A stretch of 64,000 nt of DNA from Rhizobium chutanense (lineage in GTDB: Bacteria; Pseudomonadota; Alphaproteobacteria; Rhizobiales; Rhizobiaceae), in NCBI RefSeq assembly GCF_002531935.1, contig NZ_NWSV01000008.1, forward strand, positions 186,001 to 250,000. Reading direction: 5' to 3'. The notes beneath the pieces are model-generated. The model had not been told where the DNA came from, searched no databases, and saw only the letters and a program-made list of their open reading frames with translations. Within the stretch, counting starts at the first letter, position 1. Every line of letters starts with the position of its first letter. Of the stretch, positions 43,636-51,873 are shown one piece after another. Both the position numbers and the translations under genes were made by a program.

Positions 43636-44130
43636 CTATTCGGTCATCTTGATCGACATCATCATGTCGGTAATTTCAGCATCGTGCTTGTCCTCATCGC
43701 CTTTCGTTCCCCAGTAGGTAACAACAAGAGCTTTCTCGCCGGTGCTCGATACGAATGCCATGCCAACGCTCACCGGGCCGTCCGCATCCTTGCCATCCCA
43801 GTCCAACGTCGTCATTTGGAGGCCGTTCACTTCGGTCACCGGCGTCTCCTTCTGGGTTTTGACGTCGACCGTCACCCCGCTCTTTGCGAGAAAGTCGATG
43901 GCATCGGAGGTGACCTTATCCATCGACTTGGAGTCAGCCACATCAACGGAGAAGTAGATCGCCGAGTCCGACGACGTTGCCTGGACACCGGTTTCCGTCT
44001 CTTCGGGTTGCCAGCTGTCCGGGATGGTGATGCTCGCAACCGGCGCATCGCTTGGAAACTTCATCGTGGCAGCGTCTGCGAAGGCCGGGATGGAAGCGAC
44101 GATAAGGGCGTAGGCGAAAGTTCTGTACAT
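43636..44130 (-). CDS. exported protein, function unknown
   Basis: A 164-residue protein with a signal peptide (MYRTFAYALIVASIPAFADA) and a beta-rich mature part (ASITIPDSWQPEETETGVQA, YFSVDVADSKSMD). The pattern suggests a small periplasmic domain in the PsbP/DcrB-like range, but this is not certain. No operon partner: the DUF2171 gene faces the same way but has its own promoter. Confidence 0.65.
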   Translation of the reverse strand: MYRTFAYALIVASIPAFADAATMKFPSDAPVASITIPDSWQPEETETGVQATSSDSAIYFSVDVADSKSMDKVTSDAIDFLAKSGVTVDVKTQKETPVTEVNGLQMTTLDWDGKDADGPVSVGMAFVSSTGEKALVVTYWGTKGDEDKHDAEITDMMMSIKMTE

Positions 44131-44452
44131 GGAAAACTCGACGTTTGATTGCGATGATGCGACTTTAGCCGACAGTCGTTAAGATCGCTCACGCACGATC
44201 GTTAAAGAGCGATCGAAAATGTCGGAGCATGCGGACGGGGCGAATTCTCGAAGGCGAATCTCGAGGAGCCGACGCCGGTGGGGCATGACGGCTGACAGCC
44301 GCCGGGCGCACGTCGATCATTCAATATCGTTGATGTTATCCATAAACTCTATTCGTTTGAATGATGAGTTCCCGAGGCCCATATTAGGATCATGGACATG
44401 GACGAACCTCCCATCGACGACCATGTCCCCGACCCAAGAAAGGAACCGGAAA
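44131..44452. other. intergenic region before the DUF1127-like gene
   Basis: 322 bp with an inverted repeat near 44184-44215 (GATCGCTC ... GAGCGATC) upstream of the exported-protein gene. No gene is supported; promoters for both flanking genes must lie here. Confidence 0.45.
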
Positions 44453-44653
44453 ATGACCACGCTCACCTATCGGGGTGGTGGCAAGACCCTCACCTCCGGC
44501 CACGGCCATTTCGATCTGGCACATTATGCCCGCAGGCTCGTGCTTGCCTGGACGCGCTGGCAGACCGCCCGTGAAATCGAAGCCATGCCCTTCGATATCC
44601 GCAAGGACATCGGCTGGCCGAGCACGGACGACAACAAACACCGGACCGTATAA
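44453..44653 (+). CDS. DUF1127-like small protein
   Basis: A 66-residue protein whose C-terminal half (LVLAWTRWQTAREIEAMPFD, then IRKDIGWPSTD) fits the DUF1127 pattern of an aromatic-basic helix ending in D-I-G. DUF1127 proteins in rhizobia take part in RNA binding and stress or phosphate responses. AAAGGAA precedes the ATG by seven bases, and an intrinsic terminator follows. Confidence 0.7.
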   Translation: MTTLTYRGGGKTLTSGHGHFDLAHYARRLVLAWTRWQTAREIEAMPFDIRKDIGWPSTDDNKHRTV

Positions 44654-44681
44654 CGAATGCGACATTGCTTCCCAGGATGAG

Positions 44682-44713
44682 GGCGGCGTCTGCATCAGCA
44701 GCGCCGCCTTTTT
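44682..44713 (+). terminator. intrinsic terminator of the DUF1127-like gene
   Basis: GGCGGCG (44682-44688) pairs with CGCCGCC (44702-44708) and is followed by five Ts. Confidence 0.8.
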
Positions 44714-44946
44714 CGTGGCTCGACCGTCCATTCCAAACGGTTTTCAAACCTGAATTTCCGTCCTCCATCAGCCTGTGCTCTGTTCCATCCGCGACCATTC
44801 CGGCAGCTTGACCAGTCAAATCGTGGTCAATGTCGCATATTTGCTCTTCCCGGCCGCATTTTTCCATGCCAGTGTCGTTTTTAGGACATCAGCGCGACGC
44901 ATTCCGCGCAACCAATATGCATCGCCCCTCGAGCATGGATTTCGCT

Positions 44947-45969
44947 ATGAACAGGATGCAGATCAAGAAGCGTTCACTGGTCTTCTTTATGGTACCGCAA
45001 TTCACCATGCTGCCCTTTTCGGCGGCCGTGGACACTTTGCGCATCGCCAATCGCATGCTCGGCTACCAGGCCTATACCTGGCGGCTTGCCTCCCTCGACG
45101 GGGAGAAGGTCTATTCCTCCTGCGGCATCGGCGTCGAGGCCAATTCCTCGCTCGCCGAGGAACGGCGCCATCTCGGCGGCGAAAACCGGCCGGGCATGCT
45201 GCTCGTCTGTTCGGGCATCGATGTCGAGCAGTTCAACAACAAATCGGTCAATGCCTGGCTGCGTGAATCCTACAATCGCGGCGTTGCCGTCGGCAGCCTC
45301 TGTACGGGTGCGCATGTGCTGGCCCAGGCCGGTCTCCTGAACGGCAAGCGCTGCGCCATCCACTGGGAAAACCTGCCGGGCTTTTCGGAAGCCTTCCCGC
45401 AGGCCGAGGTCTATGCCGACCTCTACGAGATCGACGGCAATCTCTACACCTGCGCCGGGGGCACCGCCTCGCTCGACATGATGCTGAACCTTGTCGGTGA
45501 AGATTTCGGCGAGAGCCTCGTCAACCGCATCTGTGAGCAGCACCTGACCGACCGCGTGCGCAACCCGCACGACCGCCAGCGCCTGCCGCTGCGCGCCCGC
45601 CTCGGCGTGCAGAACGCCAAAGTGCTGTCGATCATCGAGCTGATGGAAGGCAATCTCGCCGAGCCGCTGTCGCTGATCGAGATCGCCGACGGTGCCGGCC
45701 TCTCGCGCCGCCAGATCGAGCGGCTGTTCCGCCAGGAGATGGGCCGCTCGCCGGCCCGTTATTATCTGGAAATCCGCCTCGATCGTGCGCGCCACCTGCT
45801 GGTGCAATCCTCGATGCCCGTCGTCGAAGTCGCGGTCGCCTGCGGCTTCGTCTCGGCCTCGCATTTCTCCAAGTGTTATCGCGAACTCTACCACCGCTCG
45901 CCGCAGCAGGAACGCGCCGAGCGCAAGACGACCATGGCGACCGCGCGTCAACAGGCAGTCGCGGCCTGA
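44947..45969 (+). CDS. GlxA-type transcriptional regulator (DJ-1/PfpI plus AraC helix-turn-helix)
   Basis: About 340 residues. The N-terminal class I glutamine-amidotransferase-like domain (LVFFMVPQFTMLPFSAAVDT, SLCTGAHVLAQAGLLNGK, the elbow cysteine in SLCTGA) is followed by an AraC double helix-turn-helix (LIEIADGAGLSRRQIERLFR and CGFVSASHFSKCYRELY). GlxA/GbdR/ArgR-type proteins sense betaine, carnitine or arginine and activate catabolic genes. No catabolic operon is adjacent. The start is uncertain: ATGs at 44830, 44935 and 44947 all lack a clear ribosome-binding site. Confidence 0.87.
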   Translation: MNRMQIKKRSLVFFMVPQFTMLPFSAAVDTLRIANRMLGYQAYTWRLASLDGEKVYSSCGIGVEANSSLAEERRHLGGENRPGMLLVCSGIDVEQFNNKSVNAWLRESYNRGVAVGSLCTGAHVLAQAGLLNGKRCAIHWENLPGFSEAFPQAEVYADLYEIDGNLYTCAGGTASLDMMLNLVGEDFGESLVNRICEQHLTDRVRNPHDRQRLPLRARLGVQNAKVLSIIELMEGNLAEPLSLIEIADGAGLSRRQIERLFRQEMGRSPARYYLEIRLDRARHLLVQSSMPVVEVAVACGFVSASHFSKCYRELYHRSPQQERAERKTTMATARQQAVAA

Positions 45970-45986
45970 GAGTTTGAAGAAAGAGA

Positions 45987-46009
45987 CCGCCGCCTGAAAA
46001 GGGCGGCGG
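45987..46009. terminator. hairpin between convergent genes
   Basis: CCGCCGCC-TGAAAAG-GGCGGCGG, an 8-bp GC stem between the GlxA-type regulator and the diguanylate cyclase. It is probably a shared terminator, though the T-runs are poor. Confidence 0.5.
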
Positions 46010-46024
46010 CTCGCCCGAACGGCT

Positions 46025-47356
46025 CTACTGCGCCGCCTCTTCGCTCATCCTGGCGTCTGAATAGACCTGATTGCGGCCCCTGTGTTTGGCCATGTAGAGG
46101 AACTGGTCGGCGGCGTTGAGGTAATTTTCGAAGGTTTCGTAACCCTCGATCTCGGCGATGCCGATCGAAATCGTTACGCCGAGGTCCTCGTCGTCGGCAG
46201 TGACCTTCAGCCGTGAAATATCCGAGCGGATCTCGTCGCAGAGGTTGGTCGCGGCAGCCGAATCCATCTGCGGGAAGAGGATGGCGAATTCTTCGCCGCC
46301 GAGGCGCGAGAGAAGGTTGTCGCTGCCGTCGAAGATCGTGAACAGCCTGTTTGCGACAGCCTTCAGCACCTTGTCGCCGATCTCATGGCCATAAGTGTCG
46401 TTCAGCCGCTTGAAATGATCGATATCGAGAATGGCGACGGAGCTCGGTACTTTCAGCCGCAGACACTCGTTCACCAGCTTCGGGCCGTTGTCGTAGAAAT
46501 AGCGGCGGTTATAGAGACCTGTGAGATAGTCGCAGGCCGCTGCCGCCCTCAACTGACGCATCTGTGCCAGCGTTTCGGCATTGTTGGCGATGCGGCATTG
46601 CAGCTCCTCGGCAACGAAGGGCCGGTAGATGAAATCGCTGGCGCCGGCCTTGAGGAAACTCGCGGAAAGCATGCGGTCGCTGGAGGAGGAAACGCCGATG
46701 ACGCGCAGCCTGTCCGAACCGAAACGATGGCGGATGCGCCGCGTCAGCTCGTAGCCGCTCATATCCGGCATATGGTGGTCGGTGACGACGAGTTCGATAT
46801 CGCTGTAGGCTTCGAGCGCGGCCAGTGCCTCAAGCCCGGAATTTGCCTCGATGACGAGATATTGCTGCGCCTTCAGCAGATCGACGAGCACCTGGCGAAC
46901 GGAGACGACATCATCGACCACGAGCACGCGCGTCTTGCGGTTGGAAATCGCGCGGCGAACGGTAGCGACCAGATTGTCGAGCGCAAATTCATTGTCCTTC
47001 AGCACGTAGTCGATGACATTGCGCTCCATGATCCTGTTGCGCGTGTTGAGATCGAATGTCGCAGTGAAGACGATCGCCGGGATATCGTGCTCGATCGTGC
47101 AGTCGAGCGCTTCGCCATAAGGCGAGTCCGGCAGGTTGAGATCGACGACGGCCATGGTGTAGCCGTGACCATCCTCGGCCAGTTCCTCGCGAAGAGCCTT
47201 CAGCGATGAGCAGGATTTGACCGCCAGCCCGAGCTCCGTCTGGAACCGATGGCAGAGCACGGCGGAAAACATGCGGGAATCTTCAACCAGAAGTATTTTG
47301 AGCCCACCAGAACGCAGCCCAATGCCATCTCGCTGAAAATCCGCTTGAAAAGCCAC
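46025..47356 (-). CDS. diguanylate cyclase with two receiver domains (PleD-like)
   Basis: A 443-residue cytosolic response regulator. REC1 (about residues 20-135, acceptor in VVDLNLPDS), REC2 (about 145-260, acceptor in VVTDHHMPDMSG) and a GGDEF domain (DYLTGLYNRRYF, then GGEEFAILF) make c-di-GMP from two GTP. The inhibitory RxxD site that usually precedes GGDEF is absent (SDNL there), so product inhibition may be lost. The GTG at 47356 with GGGAG upstream is the preferred start. The next gene upstream encodes a paralogous tandem receiver. Confidence 0.88.
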   Translation of the reverse strand: MAFQADFQRDGIGLRSGGLKILLVEDSRMFSAVLCHRFQTELGLAVKSCSSLKALREELAEDGHGYTMAVVDLNLPDSPYGEALDCTIEHDIPAIVFTATFDLNTRNRIMERNVIDYVLKDNEFALDNLVATVRRAISNRKTRVLVVDDVVSVRQVLVDLLKAQQYLVIEANSGLEALAALEAYSDIELVVTDHHMPDMSGYELTRRIRHRFGSDRLRVIGVSSSSDRMLSASFLKAGASDFIYRPFVAEELQCRIANNAETLAQMRQLRAAAACDYLTGLYNRRYFYDNGPKLVNECLRLKVPSSVAILDIDHFKRLNDTYGHEIGDKVLKAVANRLFTIFDGSDNLLSRLGGEEFAILFPQMDSAAATNLCDEIRSDISRLKVTADDEDLGVTISIGIAEIEGYETFENYLNAADQFLYMAKHRGRNQVYSDARMSEEAAQ

Positions 47357-47539
47357 AGCCGCTATTCTCCCATGCGTCCGGTGGCCTCGACTCGGCCCTC
47401 CTCCCGGCGCGGCGGACGATAACCGAGAGGCCTGCGCGCGTGAAGGGCACAAATAACGGCGTTACTTGCAATTGCAAAAATCCGACAACGGCCTGCGACC
47501 GTTATCCCCGCTCTGGCGATCCCGATACTGGAAGGATCG

Positions 47540-48370
47540 TCAGGCAACCGCCCGCTCCTTGCGCATCGACTGGATTTGCAAGAGCGTATCGAGGTTCTGG
47601 TTGACGCGGCAGTAGAACTCCTCGTCGATGAAGGGACGCAGCATGAAATCATTGCCGCCGGCCTTCAGGAACCGCGCCGAAAGCAGCCGGTTGGAGGAAG
47701 AGGAAACGCCGATGATGCGCAGTTCGTGCGACCCGATATTGGAGCGGATTCGCCGGGTTAGCTCGAAGCCGTCGATATCTGGCATATTGTAGTCGGTGAT
47801 CATCAGGCCGATATCGCGGTTGGCCTTCAGAATCTCCAGCGCCTTGGCGCCGTTCTCGGCGGTGCTGACTCGGAAATTATAGCGTTTCAGCCGGCTCGAC
47901 AGCAGCGCGCGCGCCGTCGCACTGTCGTCGACGATCAGCACGTGGTGGCGATGATTGGTCAGGAACCGGCAGATCGATTCCGCCAGAAGGTCGACGGCGA
48001 AGATATTGTCCTTGAGGATATAGTCGACGATGTCCTTGGCCATCAGCTTGTCGCGCATGCCTTCATGGAAGGTGCCGGTAAAGACGATGGTGGGTATGGA
48101 GAGATCGACCAGATATTCGAGCGCTTCGCCGTTTTCGGCGCCGGGCAGGTTGATATTCGAAATCGCCAGCGTAATCGGGTCGGAAGACTTGTCGTAGGAA
48201 AACTGCAGATCCTCGAAGCTGCGGCAGATCTCGACATCAATGTCGAACAGCTCCTTCAGGCGTTTGCTGATCATCGAGGTGAATACGTTGGAATCTTCCG
48301 CGACAATAATGCGCGCGCCGGCAAACATTTCCCCGGAATATTGCATCCCCGAAATACCTAGAAACGCCAT
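47540..48370 (-). CDS. tandem receiver-domain response regulator without output domain
   Basis: A 276-residue protein with two CheY-like domains that match the receivers of the neighbouring diguanylate cyclase. REC2 has an intact acceptor (LMITDYNMPDIDG). In REC1 the acceptor position is asparagine (AISNINLPGAENG), so only REC2 should be phosphorylated. It may compete for, or relay to, the same phosphodonor. The ATG at 48370 follows AAAGG at six bases. The two genes most likely arose by duplication and are separated by about 180 bp. Confidence 0.85.
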   Translation of the reverse strand: MAFLGISGMQYSGEMFAGARIIVAEDSNVFTSMISKRLKELFDIDVEICRSFEDLQFSYDKSSDPITLAISNINLPGAENGEALEYLVDLSIPTIVFTGTFHEGMRDKLMAKDIVDYILKDNIFAVDLLAESICRFLTNHRHHVLIVDDSATARALLSSRLKRYNFRVSTAENGAKALEILKANRDIGLMITDYNMPDIDGFELTRRIRSNIGSHELRIIGVSSSSNRLLSARFLKAGGNDFMLRPFIDEEFYCRVNQNLDTLLQIQSMRKERAVA

Positions 48371-48720
48371 AGCAAACCTTTGATGTAAAATCTGTCCCCG
48401 GATCAAATTGGTACATCAATTGATTTGAATAATTATTAATCAGCTGCCTGGATATGACACGAAGAAGCGGCCCGACGGAGCCGTCTGCGAATTCTTGCAG
48501 ATATGATTAAGAAATCAGGCGCGAAGAACCGCACCGCTTCGGCGTCGATTTTCCGTGTCGCAGGTTGTTCCCCCTATAATATTGGGTCTCTACTGGTTGG
48601 ACGGACTTGCGACAGGATTTCCGCCTTACTTTCCAAAGCCGATTTCGTTGCCGCTTGCGAGGCTTTCGCTGTCGATGCCAGGCCTTTCAACACGACCTGC
48701 CCGGGTGCACGGTACGGCCC
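48371..48720. other. intergenic region
   Basis: 350 bp between the tandem-receiver gene and tetR. AT-rich near 48410-48445 (ATCAATTGATTTGAATAATT), the likely promoter of the receiver gene. No gene or RNA recognised. Confidence 0.45.
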
Positions 48721-49335
48721 TCAATCAATGCCTGACCACAAACCCAGCGCACGCAGGAAATGCGCCTCGATCGCGCCCAGCAAACCGGCGCGGGCCGAGG
48801 GCGTCTCGGCAATGCCGGGTTGATTGACGATGCCGTGCAGAGCGTTGAACAGGAACACCGCCGTAAAGCCGGGATCGTCGGCCGACCAGGCGCCCTCGCC
48901 CGCCCCGTCGGCGATGAGTTCACTCAGATGGTCGATCAGGATGTTGCGCGAAAGCCCTTCCCTTGTTGCGGGGGGCGCCGCCACGAAAGCGAGATGATGC
49001 AGCCCGGCCGCATCGAGATAACCCGTGGCGCATGCCGTCGACCAGGCGGCGAGCTTGCCGCGCCAGTCCTCTTGCCTGCATCTCCCGACGGTCGCGACGA
49101 TGCCATCCAGCACAGCCTGCACGAAGCGGCTTCGCAGCGCCTGAAGAACATCGGCCTTCGAGGAAAAATGCAGATAGAAGGTGCCCTTGGCGACCCCCGC
49201 CCCCGTCGTGATCTCCTCGATCGTGGTCTGCTCCACACCCTTTTCCAGAAACAGCCGCTCGGCCGCGGTCATCAGCTCGTCGCGCCGCTCTCCGGGGGGC
49301 TTGGTTCTCGGTTTTGAAACAGGATTGGCCAGCAT
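48721..49335 (-). CDS. TetR-family repressor
   Basis: A 204-residue TetR protein with the N-terminal helix-turn-helix (AAERLFLEKGVEQTTIEEIT, then AGVAKGTFYLHFSSKADVL) and a helical ligand domain. It lies 18 bases after the dinB-like gene, so the two form an operon whose upstream palindrome (49914-49936) is the likely operator. Confidence 0.9.
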   Translation of the reverse strand: MLANPVSKPRTKPPGERRDELMTAAERLFLEKGVEQTTIEEITTGAGVAKGTFYLHFSSKADVLQALRSRFVQAVLDGIVATVGRCRQEDWRGKLAAWSTACATGYLDAAGLHHLAFVAAPPATREGLSRNILIDHLSELIADGAGEGAWSADDPGFTAVFLFNALHGIVNQPGIAETPSARAGLLGAIEAHFLRALGLWSGID

Positions 49336-49353
49336 CGGCAGGATTTATCCCTT

Positions 49354-49857
49354 TCACTGACGGCGCGTGGGATCGGTCCTGTGCAGGTAGCCGGCAAACA
49401 CGTCGCGCATTGCTGTGCTCTCGACATCGGGCAACAGGCGACCGACTTCCCCGCGATGATAACCGCTATGCGTCACCACATGGGCCAGCATCTCTTCGCG
49501 AGACATGCGCCCGCGCCCACCATCGGTAAAGGTGAAGTCGACGACCTCCTCCATGTCCTGAAGGCTTATACGCGAGGTGTAGTCGATGTACCAACGGTCG
49601 GTATCGCGGATATCGGCCGACAGCTGCGCCAAAGGCGGCGCTTCGCTGCTCCAGCTCGCCGTATAGGAATGATCCAGCCGCTGCAGGTTGGCGGCGAAGA
49701 TGCGATCGACGAGATGAGCGTGATTGAGCACGCGAAGGGCTGAACGAAAATTATCGGATCGTGCCTCGTCGCCGAGCACGTTCAGGGCCTCGAGAAGCTC
49801 GTCGTCGACGCTGGCTTTGTATCGGAACAGGGAGTTCAACAGGGTCTGCGCGCTCAT
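49354..49857 (-). CDS. DinB-family metal-dependent protein
   Basis: A 167-residue four-helix-bundle DinB/YfiT-like protein. The likely metal ligands are His in LNHAHLVDRIF and the paired His in HVVTHSGYHRGEVGRLL. Members are thiol-dependent transferases (bacillithiol or mycothiol S-transferases in other phyla) or damage-induced proteins of unknown activity. The ATG at 49857 follows CGGAGA. It is co-transcribed with tetR. Confidence 0.85.
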   Translation of the reverse strand: MSAQTLLNSLFRYKASVDDELLEALNVLGDEARSDNFRSALRVLNHAHLVDRIFAANLQRLDHSYTASWSSEAPPLAQLSADIRDTDRWYIDYTSRISLQDMEEVVDFTFTDGGRGRMSREEMLAHVVTHSGYHRGEVGRLLPDVESTAMRDVFAGYLHRTDPTRRQ

Positions 49858-49913
49858 GGCGATCTCCGGGCGCAAACGGGGGCGACGGCATCACGCCGAC
49901 AACCTCCATTTAA

Positions 49914-49936
49914 TTGACTGACTGGCGGTCAGTCAA
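49914..49936 (-). promoter_or_regulatory. TetR-type operator before dinB-tetR
   Basis: TTGACTGAC-TGGCG-GTCAGTCAA, a perfect 9-bp inverted repeat with a 5-base centre, 57 bases before the dinB start. The TGAC-GTCA form is typical of TetR-family operators. Confidence 0.75.
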
Positions 49937-49982
49937 CGGCTTTCCAGAAAGATCCAGCCACCACTCTGCATCTGGGTTCGTA

Positions 49983-50504
49983 TCACGCGCAGCAGCCGCT
50001 CTTTGCCGCCGGACCGCAGCAAGCGGCGGCTGTCTTGTTTTCCTCCGCCAGCCAGCGGTCGCGTGGCTTGCAGCTTGCCGGTCGCGGTGACAGCTCGACA
50101 TGTACGGCGCCGGCGCTGAGAACCGGTGTCGCGGCACAATAGAGCTGCATCGGCCGCACGCCGTCGCTGACTTCGAAGGTCAATTTGGCCGAACCGTCGA
50201 GTTGCACGTGCTCCGTTACCTTGCGGATGATGGAATAGAACTTGCCGGCCGGCATATGCGTGCGGTCGCCCTCCTCGATATCCCACAGCTGGATGAAGAT
50301 CTCCATCCATGCCTCGGGATTGGCGCCGCAATCCAACGCCGAGAATTGGCCAGCTTTGACCTCGGTGACATGATAGCCCGGTTTCACCGGCTGGCCGTCA
50401 TAATAGAAAATCAGGGGAGAATCCTTGGCGCCGGCAAGCACGCTGAGCAGCAGACCGAGATCGATGTCGTCTTCCTGAATTTTGCTGTTGTCCATGACGT
50501 TCAT
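49983..50504 (-). CDS. DUF6428-family protein of the arsenic locus
   Basis: A 173-residue soluble protein. The first 120 residues (DIDLGLLLSVLAGAKDSPLI, YHVTEVKAGQFSALDCG, WMEIFIQLWD) match a family seen next to arsR in rhizobia. The C-terminal tail carries a CC and ends in AAKSGCCA, plausible trivalent-arsenic ligands. It is transcribed divergently from arsR across 42 bp. The ATG at 50504 follows GAGGA. Function is unknown; arsenic binding is inference. Confidence 0.72.
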   Translation of the reverse strand: MNVMDNSKIQEDDIDLGLLLSVLAGAKDSPLIFYYDGQPVKPGYHVTEVKAGQFSALDCGANPEAWMEIFIQLWDIEEGDRTHMPAGKFYSIIRKVTEHVQLDGSAKLTFEVSDGVRPMQLYCAATPVLSAGAVHVELSPRPASCKPRDRWLAEENKTAAACCGPAAKSGCCA

Positions 50505-50519
50505 ATCAGCTAATCCTCG

Positions 50520-50545
50520 TTTCAATGCTTCAAGGATTATTGAAA
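50520..50545. promoter_or_regulatory. candidate ArsR operator
   Basis: TTTCAAT and ATTGAAA, a 7-bp inverted repeat with a 12-base spacer, in the 42-bp gap between arsR and the DUF6428 gene. It overlaps the position where both promoters must lie. Confidence 0.5.
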
Positions 50546-50546
50546 T

Positions 50547-50903
50547 ATGGATCAACGTCAAGCCCTCGCCGCCTTCGGCGCGCTTTCGCAGGAAACGCGC
50601 CTGCACATCGTCCGCATGCTCGTCGTCTCCGGACCGGACGGCATGGCGGCCGGCGCAATTGCTGAAAAAGCCGAGGTCTCGCCGTCCAATGTCTCCTTTC
50701 ACCTGAAGGAACTTGAGCGCGCCGGTCTGATTGCCCAGCAGCGGGAATCCCGCTCGATCATCTACACTGCCAATTACGAGGCCCTCGGCGGCCTGATCCG
50801 TTTTCTGATGGAGGATTGCTGTGGCGGAAACCGGGAGATCTGCGCTCCGTCTGCCGCCGTTGCCGCATGCTGTACACCTGCAACCAAGGGGGAACTGCAA
50901 TGA
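50547..50903 (+). CDS. arsR: arsenite-responsive repressor ArsR
   Basis: A 118-residue winged-helix ArsR/SmtB protein: ALSQETRLHIVRMLVVSG, the recognition helix VSPSNVSFHLKELERAGLI and the wing QQRESRSIIYTANY. The metal site is not the E. coli CVC in helix 3. Instead a C-terminal set (EDCCGG, EIC, AACC) is present, as in ArsRs that bind As(III) through C-terminal cysteines. Its stop overlaps the start of the next gene. Confidence 0.9.
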   Translation: MDQRQALAAFGALSQETRLHIVRMLVVSGPDGMAAGAIAEKAEVSPSNVSFHLKELERAGLIAQQRESRSIIYTANYEALGGLIRFLMEDCCGGNREICAPSAAVAACCTPATKGELQ

Positions 50904-51430
50904 CCACAGACCGCGTTTACAATGTGCTCTTTCTCTGCACCGCCAATTCTTCCCGCTCGATCCTGGCCGAATCCATCCTGGAGACCGAAGGCAAGGGTCG
51001 GTTCAAGGCCTATTCGGCCGGCAGCCAGCCGAAGGGAGCGGTCAATCCCCTCGCGCTGAAGGAGCTTGCGGCACTGGGTTATCCCACGAGCGGCTTCCGC
51101 TCGAAGAGCTGGGATGAGTTCTCCACGCCTGGCGCACCGGAGATGGACTTCATCTTCACCGTCTGCGACACCGCCCATGGTGAAGCCTGCCCGGTCTGGA
51201 TCGGCCACCCGATGACCGCCCATTGGGGCGTCGAGGATCCGGCCGCCGTCGACGGCAGTGAGGTCGACAAGGGCCGCGCCTTCGCACAGGCCGCCCGCTT
51301 CCTCAAGAACCGGATCATGGCGTTCCTCAGCCTGCCCTTGTCGTCGATCGACAAACTGGCGCTGGAGCAGCACCTCCACCAGATCGGCGCCATGGAAGGC
51401 ACGACTGCAAAACCGACGGCGGCCGGCTGA
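50900..51430 (+). CDS. arsC: arsenate reductase, LMW phosphatase-type (thioredoxin-coupled family)
   Basis: A 176-residue protein of the low-molecular-weight tyrosine phosphatase fold. The P-loop is CTANSSR (C-X5-R) near residue 14, as in thioredoxin-coupled arsenate reductases, and the ICTVCD-like segment (FTVCDTAHGEACPVW) supplies resolving cysteines. It reduces As(V) to As(III). Its ATG overlaps the arsR stop (ATGA). The window's other arsenate reductase at 52574 is of an unrelated fold. Confidence 0.88.
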   Translation: MTTDRVYNVLFLCTANSSRSILAESILETEGKGRFKAYSAGSQPKGAVNPLALKELAALGYPTSGFRSKSWDEFSTPGAPEMDFIFTVCDTAHGEACPVWIGHPMTAHWGVEDPAAVDGSEVDKGRAFAQAARFLKNRIMAFLSLPLSSIDKLALEQHLHQIGAMEGTTAKPTAAG

Positions 51431-51873
51431 TGGGCTTCGATTTTAACCAGCAGGTCTTGGAGGGGCGCGACGACAGTCTTCGCGGTGCGCTCGCAGGCGC
51501 CGGGCTTCCGCTCGATGACCTCACAGACGCCGGCCGAAGCTTCTACCGGTTTTCGCGTGGCGGCCAGACAATCGGCTTCGGCGGGCTGGAACTCTATGGC
51601 GAGGCCGTGCTCCTGCGTTCCATTGTCGTGCTGCCCGATCAGCAAGGCCTTGGCTTCGGCCGTGCGATCACCCTTGCCTTGCTCGATCAGGCCCATGAGA
51701 AAGGTGCGGCTGCCGCCTATGTGTTGACGGAAACGGCCGCGCCCTTCTTTCAATCGCTCGGCTTTCTCCCGATCGCCCGCGATGAAGCGCCCAGCGCCAT
51801 CCTGACGACGCGTCAGGCCGCAAGCCTATGTCCGGCATCCGCCGCCTTGATGGTCCGGAGCCTGTCGGCATGA
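51430..51873 (+). CDS. arsN2: ArsN2-type GNAT N-acetyltransferase
   Basis: A 147-residue GCN5-family acetyltransferase with the acetyl-CoA loop VVLPDQQGLGFGRAIT and a C-terminal FFQSLGFLPI segment. ArsN-type enzymes occur in arsenic operons; ArsN1 acetylates arsenical antibiotics such as arsinothricin, and the substrate of ArsN2 is less clear. Its start overlaps the arsC stop by one base and its end overlaps aqpS. Confidence 0.82.
   Translation: MGFDFNQQVLEGRDDSLRGALAGAGLPLDDLTDAGRSFYRFSRGGQTIGFGGLELYGEAVLLRSIVVLPDQQGLGFGRAITLALLDQAHEKGAAAAYVLTETAAPFFQSLGFLPIARDEAPSAILTTRQAASLCPASAALMVRSLSA

Noticed and set aside
50505..50900. 305-codon version of the DUF6428 gene reaching into arsR
   Set aside because: The extension is antisense to arsR; a good ribosome-binding site and the family start lie at 50504.
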